From the NCBI GenBank assembly GCA_010279815.1, contig QEOQ01000312.1, forward strand, positions 168,011-178,040: a stretch of DNA of 10,030 nucleotides, written 5' to 3'. The stretch's first letter is position 1. Each line of letters opens with the position of its first letter. Below, piece by piece: positions 1-8,642 of this stretch. The position numbers and the translations under genes were made by a program. Below the pieces are notes generated by a model. It made no database searches, was not told the origin of the DNA, and saw only the letters and a list, made by a program, of their open reading frames with translations. Source of the DNA: Brachionus plicatilis (Eukaryota; Rotifera; Eurotatoria; Ploima; Brachionidae).

Positions 1-1159
1 AAATTTTTGATCTAATATTCGAGTGCCCATAATATTTTAAAAAATCTTGCTTTTTGTTTAAGTGAATTATTTTTTATTTAATTTTCTCTTATCCATGCTG
101 ATGAAAAACATCTCTGGTTAATGGTTAACAAGCAATATTTTTCGAGAACAAATAATTTTTATTAAATAAATTCATTTTAAAAAAAATTTCAGTTATTTTT
201 TAAATTATATACATTAATATATTTCATTCTAATATATTTAATTTTTATTTGATTTAGATTTAAAGATTTAAAATAAAAAAATTTTTATTTTTATGCTCGA
301 AATATTTTTCAAAATCTATTTTTAGTGTCTCATTTTAAATCAAAGATAAATGATAAATTTTTGAAAAATATTTTTGGATTTAAAATTTAATTTTAATTTT
401 GATTTTTACTTAAAGTTATACCAAATAGAATTTTTGTAGCTAATTTTTAATATTGATTTTTAGGGTGGAAATAAAGTCTTCTTTGTGTTTTTTTAAATAT
501 CAAATGAGGTTTTGTTGAGTTTATTTAATTCAAAAGTAATTCGAATTATGCAATAATTTGTGTGATATAATTTTTGCATTTGATGCAAAAAAATTATCTT
601 TGAGAAAAAATTGATTGAAAAATTTCAGCCTTTACTATTTGCATGCACTTGCTTGCCAAATCTAAGGCCTAAAGCATATATTGAATTAAATTATATGAAA
701 AAAAAATTCTATATTGAGAGCGAGGCAGAATCTATTTTTTTAAAATAAACCTTTTATTTTGTTGTCGCGTAATAATTTTCGACAGACTTTCAAAAAAAGA
801 TATTATTAAATTAAATTTTTAAATGATTTTTTGGGAGCAAAAAATTTAGACCTTGTATACAAACACCATATTTAAAATTTTTTAAAATTAGTCTTTAGTT
901 TGCTCTAGACTTCGGCGGTGAAATTAATAATTATTACTTAAAAAAACACGCATAAGAGAAATTTATAAATATTTGTTAAAAAAGAAAAGAAAAAATACAC
1001 ATATACACACACACCATGTAGATATGGATTTTTGCTTTAATTTTTTTCTCAAAACTTTTTCTCTTTAAAGCATTTGCTTAGATTGGATATTTTAGACAAA
1101 AAAATTTCTATGAATTCTTCATAAAGGTCCTGTTTATATTTAGAATCAAGTAAAAGGAC
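1..1159. other. AT-rich non-coding flank upstream of CDV3
   Basis: No open frame here looks like protein, and stops are dense in all six frames. Small local structures are present. Bases 567-578 and 584-597 pair as a hairpin (ATAATTTTTGCA against TGCAAAAAAATTAT, five-base loop). A GC-richer stretch lies near 642-675, and a CGGCGG-type patch near 911-920. The last 300 bases probably hold the CDV3 promoter. TATAAAT at 964-970 is possible, but such words are expected by chance in DNA this AT-rich. Confidence 0.6.
997..1014. repeat. short interrupted CA microsatellite
   Basis: An AC dinucleotide run is interrupted once by ATAT (ACAC, ATAT, then five AC units). It lies about 180 bases before the CDV3 start, in the presumed promoter or leader. 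Nothing indicates a function. Confidence 0.7.
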
Positions 1160-1168
1160 TTTTTTTAG
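1160..1168 (+). promoter_or_regulatory. candidate 3' splice acceptor in the CDV3 leader
   Basis: Seven T residues followed by AG lie 26 bases before the CDV3 ATG. This matches a 3' splice site for either a leader intron or spliced-leader trans-splicing. No matching donor was identified with confidence upstream, and the animal group is unknown, so neither option can be chosen. T-runs are common in this DNA, which weakens the call. Confidence 0.35.
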
Positions 1169-1194
1169 TTGGTAAACAATTACCAAGATAGACA

Positions 1195-1869
1195 ATGGCT
1201 GATTTGGACGATTTTTTCAAAAAACGTGACAAAAAGAGGAAGACAACAAAGTCAAAATTTGTTACTTTGGACACAGAAGAATTCGCCAAACAACTTGAAG
1301 CAACGACAGTTCGGACTGTCGAAGAAGAAATAGAATTTCAGGAAAACAGTGATTTTAGCACTCCTGTGGCCAACATTGCGGCGCCTGGTGAAAATTTGGA
1401 CGAAGAATGGAAGCCATTCGACTCCGAAGAGAACAAGGACTACACTGGTTTGAGGATAAAAATTGAAAATTGGAAAGTCGAAGATGAGGAAAATAATAAT
1501 GAGGGTATTGATGTCGAGCTGGAAAAAAAAGCTGCATGTCCGTGGGGAGTTAGTACGAGTGGAGCCAAAGATGAAAGGGACACCGAGGAAGTAAAAGAAA
1601 ATCAGGAAAAAATTGAAGTTGCTGAAGTAAAAGCGCCTGAGCCTGAACCAGCTCGCGAGCAGCCCAAACCGACAGAAGCCTATGTTCCACCTTATTTGAG
1701 AAAGCAACAACCAAGCACCACAAGTAATCCACCAAGTGGTGTCTATGTTCCACCAAGTGTGCGCAAAACACAAAAAGTCCAACCAAATATTATGGACACG
1801 CTTGAATTTCCTACATTGAATGCAGTAGTTGATACGGTCGAAAAGATAGCTAACGGTGGAGAAAAGTGA
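1195..1869 (+). CDS. CDV3: CDV3 homologue (carnitine deficiency-associated protein 3 family)
   Basis: The single open frame encodes 224 residues. Hallmarks of CDV3 appear in family order. There is an N-terminal DDFFKKRDKKRK block at 5-16 (vertebrate CDV3 begins with a similar LDNFFAKRDKKKK), then EEWKPF at 70-75, DYTGLR at 82-87, CPWG at 115-118, YVPP motifs at 163-170 and 182-191, and a terminal DTLEFPTL block at 201-208. The protein is acidic, low in complexity and probably disordered, with no signal peptide or membrane segment. The start is well defined: an in-frame TAG lies at 1189-1191, and the ATG has A at -3 and G at +4. The stop is TGA. Vertebrate CDV3 is a cytoplasmic protein raised in carnitine-deficient mouse heart; its biochemical role is not settled. 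The frame is unbroken although CDV3 genes elsewhere often have introns. The YxPP motif is duplicated here. The family call is strong; function remains open. Confidence 0.9.
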   Translation: MADLDDFFKKRDKKRKTTKSKFVTLDTEEFAKQLEATTVRTVEEEIEFQENSDFSTPVANIAAPGENLDEEWKPFDSEENKDYTGLRIKIENWKVEDEENNNEGIDVELEKKAACPWGVSTSGAKDERDTEEVKENQEKIEVAEVKAPEPEPAREQPKPTEAYVPPYLRKQQPSTTSNPPSGVYVPPSVRKTQKVQPNIMDTLEFPTLNAVVDTVEKIANGGEK

Positions 1870-2029
1870 ATTTTTAAGAAATTTTTTGACTTTTTAAAAA
1901 AAATATTTTTATTAAGATTTGAATTGCCCAAAAAATCTGGCCGAGTTGAAAACAAAAAAGCTGGAGCCTCCTCTATTGAAATCGAAAACAAATTTACCGC
2001 CCTATCTTCCACAAATAATTAAAAACACA

Positions 2030-2035
2030 AATAAA
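2030..2035 (+). terminator. candidate poly(A) signal of CDV3
   Basis: AATAAA lies 161 bases after the CDV3 stop and is followed at once by a TG- and T-rich tract (TATTGTTTTTGTTCTTTT), the usual layout of a cleavage and polyadenylation site. A second AATAAA at 2096-2101 is an alternative. Stretch 1870-2029 would then be the 3' untranslated region. It includes a GC-richer part near 1936-2010 with no convincing frame. Confidence 0.55.
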
Positions 2036-2292
2036 TATTGTTTTTGTTCTTTTAAATTTAAAGTTTTTTTTTCCAATTTATAAATTATTCATGAAAATAA
2101 AACTAAGAAACTAAATGGATAAAGTTAAAGCTAATCGGTTTTTATTTATTTATAAAAAAGTCAACGAATTTTGAAAATCGTTGATGTTGATCCTCGGCCG
2201 ATGATGGAATAGTTTCAAGATTAATTAGGCGATGAAAAGAAGTAAAAATTTTTTAATTGATCTTATTTTATTTTTTGGCTTTAATTTTTTAC

Positions 2293-2313
2293 ATCGTACC
2301 GGTAAACGACGAT
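2293..2313. repeat. short inverted repeat around TACCGGTA
   Basis: ATCGT at 2293-2297 is the reverse complement of ACGAT at 2309-2313. The perfect palindrome TACCGGTA sits at 2297-2304 between and overlapping them. Three CpG steps fall in 21 bases of otherwise CpG-poor DNA. It may be a protein-binding site or a transposon remnant; there is no evidence for either. Confidence 0.4.
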
Positions 2314-3292
2314 AAGTATTTTTTTTGGTTAATATTATTTAATTCATGCTTGAAATAAAATTATTTTGCGTTTAAAATTTTTTCTATTCTCATTTTTTAG
2401 ATTGTTTGGATTTGGAAAAAAAATGCATCACTAAAATTTTTAAAAGATTTCAATAAGTCATAAGCAAAAAATGAATGATCAGATAACTTTTTCTAATATC
2501 AATTTTTTCCTTTTTAATTTTCACCTCAAATTTAAAACAATCAAGTTTAAATTTTAATTAAAATTAAAAAAAATTATCAATATCAAGCTTTTCGATTAAA
2601 AACTTTCCCACAAAATTAAATTTATATGCATACTAAATATTATTTCATTATATTTAAAAAAAGATATATAAATTTTATTAATTAATAGATTTTATTAAGA
2701 ATCTAATTATATTTTTAATGTACCTAATGCTTTTATGATATTAATTTAAATGTTTAAATTGGTTAAAACCATTTTTTCGGGTATATTTAAATAGACGGAA
2801 GTAAAAAAATAAAAATCTGATTAGAATTTAATTAACTAATGAAGAATGGGAATAAAATTGAATTTTTTACATTTTATTCTAGATTAATTAGGACTGATTA
2901 TGTTTATTTCATGGATGTAGTTTCATTAAAATTAAGAATAGATATTAATTTAATTTTTGTACTAAATAAAAATATTTAAATGCTGTTTTAAATTGATTTT
3001 GGATCTGATTCTGTTTAAAAAATTAATAAAAACAAATTTAAAATGAATAATTAACACAATAAACAAAATATAATAAATCACTTATTTATTTAAATTAATC
3101 TGTCACATTACAATAAATTTATGTTCTGCGTTTTTTATGTTCTCAATTTTTAATCTTTGAATTATTAATCTTTTCCAATTAAAAACATCTTTAATGAGTC
3201 ATCAACTTTAAGAGCATTTTCATCAAAAGAGTTTAAAATTTTTTTAAGTTGTACCAAGTTTAATCATTGGAAGATCAGATAAGAACTGAAAT

Positions 3293-3334
3293 GATGTAGC
3301 CTTATAACCTACATCCACACAGGTACCTCTGTGT
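3293..3334. repeat. two adjacent small hairpins
   Basis: GATGTAG (3293-3299) pairs with CTACATC (3309-3315). Immediately after, ACACAG (3317-3322) pairs with CTGTGT (3329-3334). The second has AGGTACCT as an overlapping palindrome. The patch is clearly GC-richer than its surroundings. It could be a structured RNA fragment or a mobile-element remnant. I could not match it to snoRNA boxes, spliceosomal RNAs or tRNA. Confidence 0.4.
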
Positions 3335-4362
3335 CACAGCTTTATTTACTCTCAATAATTCTTAAGTTGAAACAGATTTAAAAAATAACTTTTGCTTATT
3401 GATTAATCTCTTGATTTAATTTGAATTTTTAATTTTAAGTTTGTTTAATTTTTGGAAGTTGTTTAATTTGAGCAGATAAAATAATTATATTAAGTGGCAA
3501 TTCTTTAAGTATTGTTAATTTTCTTTAATATTAAATTTTTCAAAATAAAATTCAATTATTGTAAAATGATGTAAATTTAATATTTATTTTCGTTTGATTT
3601 AAAAAATAAAAATATGAAGCACACTAAAAATTTAATTTAAATCATTATTTAAAAAAAAAATTTAAAAAAAAATATCAGATTTTATTATGAGATATATATT
3701 TTCGTCTAAAATTTCAAACGAAAAATTTACTAAATAATAATTCCAGATTTAATTGTAAGAAAGCTTTAAATGTTCTATTTATTAATGCACAAGCATAATA
3801 ATATCCATCTCTATCCCAACCTTTCCTATAAATAAAAATCGTGACATAACATTATTATTTATTTCAAAATTATTTATACCTAATTCAATTTTTAATTGTA
3901 ATAATTTTTTTTATTTTTAATTATTTTTTTTCATAAACTTCCCATCGAAAGTCTGTTAAGCAATAGCGTTGTATCTTCATGCTGGTCATTTTGGTCAGGT
4001 CAATGGTTACTTGATTAACTATTTTTAAATATTGTATGTAAAAATATATTTCCCATAATACACTTAAGGCCTAAATGTCAGGAAGATTTTAAATTTAAAC
4101 ATATTATTTTTTTTAATAATTGGAGGAAAGCTTTTGAATTAATAAAAAATACAAATGAATTAAGGAAATCTTTGAAGTAACAAAACGAATAAGATTCAAA
4201 TAATTTAAATTTATTTAATATCGTCTTTTTTGTTTATTACCACATACAAAGATATATTTAAGTCGAAAAATGCTTATTTTATGACATTAAATTCAATTAA
4301 ATAAATATGCTTTTTATTATACTATACTATTATATATATGGAATTTAATGCTGATCTTTTGA

Positions 4363-4387
4363 TCATATCATATCATATCATGTCATA
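4363..4387. repeat. TCATA microsatellite, five units
   Basis: Five tandem five-base units, the fourth carrying one change (TCATG). The array overlaps the 3' arm of a perfect small hairpin, TGATC at 4352-4356 with GATCA at 4361-4365. It is preceded by a TA-rich run near 4321-4339. Confidence 0.8.
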
Positions 4388-4775
4388 TCTCAATTATCTG
4401 AAAAAATCTTTATACAATATTTGGCATTTAGCAAAAATAAAAATTTTATAAATCATTAAATATCTTAATTGATTTAAATTGATAAATGGCATTATTTAAC
4501 CGCTTTGATTAAAATAATTGATTATTTAAAGTGATCTATTTCAGATCGTTTTCGAAATTGCATTGCTTTTAAAAATATTTACAATTATAAAAATAAAATA
4601 TTCTCATACCTGCTTGGTGTTTAATGCTTCTATATCTTTTTGCGTAAACGATATCAATAAAGCTACCTATTAATCTAAATATTATTTATGAAGCCAGGAG
4701 TGTCAAAAGCTAATAAATAGCTAGGTAATCAAAAGAAACCTTTTTTTACACCAATAGTTTATCTATTTAAGAATT

Positions 4776-4781
4776 TTTATT
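4776..4781 (-). terminator. candidate poly(A) signal of the CFAP97D-type gene
   Basis: TTTATT on the + strand reads AATAAA on the minus strand, 66 bases beyond the stop codon. A GT-rich TTGGTGT motif follows about 20 bases downstream, the usual layout of a cleavage site. Another AATAAA overlaps the stop codon itself and is too close to be likely. Confidence 0.5.
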
Positions 4782-4846
4782 AAAAAAAGTCTGTTCTTAT
4801 TACAACAAAAATGGTGTATTGCTGATTCACGTTTTTGAAAAAATGT

Positions 4847-5646
<800 letters not shown>

Positions 5647-5649
5647 TTT

Positions 5650-7260
5650 TGATACAAGGAAATAAAATCAACCAACTAATTTTTGTAATTTGCTACAAAT
5701 TTTTATTTGTCAGCTCTAAAATCAAATCCAAATTAAAAGAGAACCTATAATGTTGGTTACTTTAGCGATCTATAATATATTTTTCATTATGACTTAATAA
5801 ATATTCTCAACCAAATCGACAAACTTAATTGCATATTTAAAACTCTAAATCTTAAACAAACCTAAGATTACTATAGAAACTAAAAATTTTAGTATCGGTA
5901 TTTGGAATAATTTTCGGATCGAAAGCTGGCTTAGAACAAAATATTTGAATGTATCAACGAAACATAAAATTTTGTTTTTTAAGAGTTTTTCGCCAAATTT
6001 ATTTTTTTTATTTTTCAATTAAAACAAAAAATTTAATAAAATTCAAAATTTAACAAATTTGAAATAAAATATTCCATACGAATTATCTGTCACTATTTGT
6101 TTATATTTTGAATTTCATTATCTGAAATTATTTATTGAGAATAAAATACTTGAAGCATGGACAAAAATTGAAAATTCAAAAAAACCTGAACAAAAAAGCT
6201 TGAAAATTTTCATTACTTCCTCAAAAAATCAATCAAGTTCAAAAAATATAAAATCAAAATTTTTAATTTAAAAAAATAGTTAAAGGTATTTTGTTTTTTT
6301 AGTGGACGGCAAAGGTTCATGAAAAGTTGTATCCTAAATTTTTAAATTTAAATGTAATTAGATACATTTTTTGGATGCATACTTTTCTAAGTGTTAAAAA
6401 TTGATTCAAAAGAAGATGCTTTTTTTAAGAATGCGTCACCATTATGTTCAGGTTTCGCTATGACAAGAACAATTGCTGTTTTTATTTTTATTTTGTTAAA
6501 TTTATTAATCAATTTTAATGATTTAATTAACAATGATTTAATAATTTTAATTTTCAAAAAATGGAAAAAACTTAATGCCTCTTTAAATGCTCTGAAAATG
6601 AATCAAATGATGGTGATTTTAAAAAATTAAATTTTTTTCCAAATCAATTTGATATTGTGAATTTAGTAATAAAAAAAATAAATAAAAATTAAAATGACTG
6701 TTTTGGTTCAGATTAAACATAAAGATGACTTTTTTTTTGCTCAACTAGTTTTACTTAAACTTAATAATTATATAATCTTGGTTTCGTTCAAATTTAGTCT
6801 CTAAAATTTAATTTTCATGATTTTCTGAAACATTGAAAAATTTTCAAAAAAAATGCAACTTAGCATAACATGCCGTGAAGAATAAAAACTTCATTTTTTT
6901 TTAATTAAAGCAAATCAATATTAATTATTATTTATTTCCTGTCTTTTTGCTCCATAAGAAAATTTATTTCAAGTTCAAGAATTGTATTTAACTATATTTT
7001 TTATTTTTTAAAAATTTCCTTAAACCATTTTTGAATCAACTTTTTAGTATTTTATATTTTTAAATTTGCAAATTTATTTTAACTCTTAGAATTTCAATCG
7101 AATAAAATATAGCTTTTAAATTGTAGAATCATCACACTCGAGTAAAAAACATAGTGTTTTTTATATTCATATCATGAGCTAATCTATTCGATCTATTTTT
7201 AAGGCGTTTTTGAGTTTTCGAGTTCTATTTTTGTCTTTTGAATTTTTGAATCTTGAATCT
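5650..7260. other. AT-rich intergenic stretch, no gene recognised
   Basis: The first few hundred bases should contain the CFAP97D promoter, read leftward. GGTTAC at 5755-5760 resembles one half of an RFX-type X-box, but no paired half was seen. A 79-codon open stretch at 6391-6630 begins at GTG right after a stop. It is mostly Asn, Ile, Leu and Phe codons in its second half and is judged a chance frame. A T-run ending TAG at 6294-6302 is followed by about 30 GC-richer bases, without a supported exon. Confidence 0.5.
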
Positions 7261-7270
7261 TAAATTAAAG

Positions 7271-7345
7271 ACTCGCTCGGAAAGTAAAGAACGCCCAAAG
7301 AACGCAGTTCTTCGTCCCCGTTTTTTTACGCCGCTGAATCGCGTT
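7271..7345. repeat. GC-rich, CpG-containing patch with direct and inverted repeats
   Basis: AAAGAACGC occurs at 7286-7294 and again at 7297-7305, an 11-base period. AAGAAC (7298-7303) is inverted as GTTCTT (7307-7312). CGCTGAATCGCG (7332-7343) is a further imperfect palindrome. Several CpG steps occur in 75 bases, in contrast to the CpG-poor surroundings. I read it as a probable end or subterminal region of a decayed DNA transposon. A promoter-like CpG patch is the alternative. Confidence 0.4.
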
Positions 7346-7366
7346 TTTTAAACAGTATTTATTTTC

Positions 7367-7384
7367 TTATTTATTTATTTATTT
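7367..7384. repeat. TTAT microsatellite
   Basis: About four and a half tandem TTAT units between the GC-rich patch and the hAT-like sequence. It is short and of no evident role. Confidence 0.75.
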
Positions 7385-7458
7385 CACTTAGCACCAATTT
7401 TGACGATGTAGTAAAATTTTAAAATGTTGAAAAAAAATAAATTTTTTTTATCTAAAAC

Positions 7459-7515
7459 TAGGGTTGGTCGACCGGTTAAGAGTAACCGGTTAAAATCTTT
7501 AACCCTTTAACAAAA
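7459..7515 (+). mobile_element. possible hAT-type transposon end with ACCGGTTAA repeats
   Basis: The stretch opens with TAGGGTTGG, close to the CAGGGTTG-type ends common in hAT transposons. Palindrome GGTCGACC follows at 7466-7473. ACCGGTTAA occurs at 7471-7479 and 7485-7493, and related shorter words (TTTAACCC, AACCGAT-like) follow. Clustered subterminal repeats of this kind are typical of hAT elements. No opposite end (CCAACCCTA) was found before the window's end and no 8-bp duplication could be shown, so this is at most a truncated relic. Confidence 0.35.
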
Positions 7516-7662
7516 CCGATTTAAATGCATAACTAGTTAACATAATTTTTGTATAAAATCGAGTTGAGAAATTTTTAGGTATAATATATTTATCACTGTT
7601 TTTACAAGTTTTTTAAATTTTAAGAAATTTTAAAGATGCAGTTTTTTTAATAGATATCTCCT

Positions 7663-8079
7663 CTATGAAAATCGATTGAAGCGGAACTGAAAGGAGATTA
7701 GAAAAATCGTTCAAAGTAAAAGACGTAATATCCGCTTTTAATATGAAGGTTAAATAATCCAAAAGAAAAATAAATTAATTTAAAAGAAAATAAATATTTT
7801 TGTCACAAATAATTTTATTTTAATTAAAGATTTTAATTTAAAATATCTAAAAAGTTAAGTTTAATCAAAAAAATATTTATATTTTTATTTAATAACTGTA
7901 ATTAAATGCATTTTTCACATTGCAAGTCTTAAGAATATCGAAAATTATTTTACCACACTGATAAGACTTACAATAGGGCTTTCAGCAGCTGTTTGAATCA
8001 TAAGTTCATCTAGTCTTTTTAACTTATTAACAAATTCATTAAAACATTTAGCTCTTATTAAAATATTCCAAAAAATATT
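7663..8079 (-). other. weak two-exon coding candidate
   Basis: On the minus strand an open run from 8079 to a GTAAGT donor (exon end 7972) reads with protein-like composition, including KCFNEFVNKLKRLDELMIQT. A textbook acceptor lies at 7688-7687: CTAAT branch-like word, then TCCTTTCAG. It opens an exon reading to TAG at 7663-7665. Spliced in phase, the chain continues ESPI then FRFNRFS and stops. The intron would be 285 bases. Neither a start nor an upstream acceptor was established (AG options near 8052-8055), and I do not recognise a family. It may be a decayed gene, a transposon relic, or chance. No function is proposed. Confidence 0.22.
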
Positions 8080-8268
8080 TCAAAAATAAATTTAAATTTT
8101 TTATTTTTTTATTTATTAATTTCAATCTGATTTATGAATGATTGTAGGGATAATAAAAAATTGAGAAATTAAATTTTTCTAAATGTTCAATTTAATGCTT
8201 TAACGAAATTTAATTATTGAATTAAAAGTTTGTCTCAAAATTTTTCATTTACCTTTTAGTTAAATTTC

Positions 8269-8277
8269 TCTTAATTG
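8269..8277 (+). repeat. left copy of 9-bp target site duplication
   Basis: TCTTAATTG abuts the left end of the foldback element and is repeated exactly at 8634-8642. The two copies are 356 bases apart and bracket arms that start with the same GGGGTTGTG on opposite strands. Confidence 0.85.
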
Positions 8278-8633
8278 GGGGTTGTGAAGTTCATTTCAAT
8301 TCGATCGTTTCAATTCAGAAAAATTTGAATAACTTTTTTACTTTAAGGAATAATTTAGTTCTGTAAAATGCTTAATGTTTAAGCAACTTTGCTTAATCCG
8401 AAAATATATGTCTGCAAAAACTCTGCAATATACTTGCACAGTTGATTAGAATACTTTTTAATGGCGTGCAAAATGCAGAAAATTGCAGATTATTTTGCAG
8501 ACCTTTTTTACTGCATTAAGCAAATTTGCTTATAATTTAGCATTTTATAGAACTAAATTATCTTTTTTAGTAAAAAAGTTATTCAAGTTTTTCTGAATTG
8601 AAATGATCGAATTGAAACGAACTTCACAACCCC
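8278..8633. mobile_element. non-autonomous foldback DNA transposon (MITE), MULE-like
   Basis: A 356-bp element whose ends are long inverted repeats. The left arm is 8278-8397 and the right arm 8515-8633. Both begin GGGGTTGTGAAGTTC read inward. By eye the arms differ at roughly a dozen positions in about 120 bases. It is flanked by an exact 9-bp duplication. It holds no open frame, so it would need a transposase supplied elsewhere. Nine-base duplications with long terminal repeats are typical of Mutator-like elements; Merlin elements (8-9 bp) are an alternative. The middle (8398-8514) is itself partly self-complementary, so nearly the whole element can fold into one hairpin. It lies in intergenic DNA, away from both clear genes. 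Confidence 0.85.
8410..8502. repeat. internal TGCAG/CTGCA cluster in the foldback element
   Basis: CTGCA occurs at 8412-8416 and 8422-8426; its complement TGCAG at 8474-8478, 8484-8488 and 8496-8500. GTCTGCAAAA on the left faces TTTTGCAGAC on the right, so the cluster extends the outer stem inward at lower identity. TTGCAC and GTGCAA bracket a central loop near 8440-8464. It may be part of the original inverted repeat or bind a transposase; neither is shown. Confidence 0.55.
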
Positions 8634-8642
8634 TCTTAATTG
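8634..8642 (+). repeat. right copy of 9-bp target site duplication
   Basis: An exact second copy of TCTTAATTG, directly after the CCCC end of the foldback element. Counting the final G makes both element ends exactly GGGG/CCCC, which supports nine bases rather than eight. Confidence 0.85.

Larger units (their letters stand above)
2110..4770. other. intergenic desert between two convergent genes
   Basis: About 2.7 kb of AT-rich DNA without a recognisable gene. GC-richer patches stand out. Bases 2161-2230 carry short open runs on both strands. Bases 2293-2313 hold an inverted repeat around TACCGGTA. Bases 3293-3334 hold two adjacent hairpins. Bases 3921-4070 hold a 49-codon open run on the minus strand, with the + strand also open across the GC-richer part. 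A microsatellite lies at 4363-4387. No tRNA, rRNA or spliceosomal RNA was recognised. Confidence 0.6.

Noticed and set aside
91..120. TGATGA as a C/D snoRNA C box
   Set aside because: No D box at a proper distance and no terminal stem.
1252..1782. 176-codon open frame antisense to CDV3
   Set aside because: It is the complement of a real gene. The predicted protein is Phe/Trp-rich, an artefact of complementing Lys/Glu/Pro codons, and it resembles nothing. The same holds for the smaller antisense frames at 1355-1537, 1550-1786 and 1743-2012.
2161..2214. Minus-strand 17-codon run resembling a kinase glycine loop (IIGRGSTSTIFKIR)
   Set aside because: It is closed by stops on both sides and has no usable splice sites. 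The motif is short enough to arise by chance, and no other kinase motifs are nearby.
5755..5760. GGTTAC as half of an RFX X-box upstream of the CFAP97D-type gene
   Set aside because: RFX control would fit a ciliary gene, but only one six-base half-site is present, which is expected by chance.
6294..6330. T-run plus AG followed by a GC-richer, open stretch as a possible exon
   Set aside because: No donor, no start and no family resemblance. The reading frame soon becomes A/T-only codons and stops.
6391..6630. 79-codon open frame with a hydrophobic stretch
   Set aside because: It starts at GTG directly after a stop, its second half is built from A/T-only codons, and no upstream exon or family match was seen. 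A chance membrane-like run is expected in such DNA.
7271..7345. tRNA or other Pol III gene in the GC-rich patch
   Set aside because: No A-box or B-box match and no cloverleaf could be drawn.
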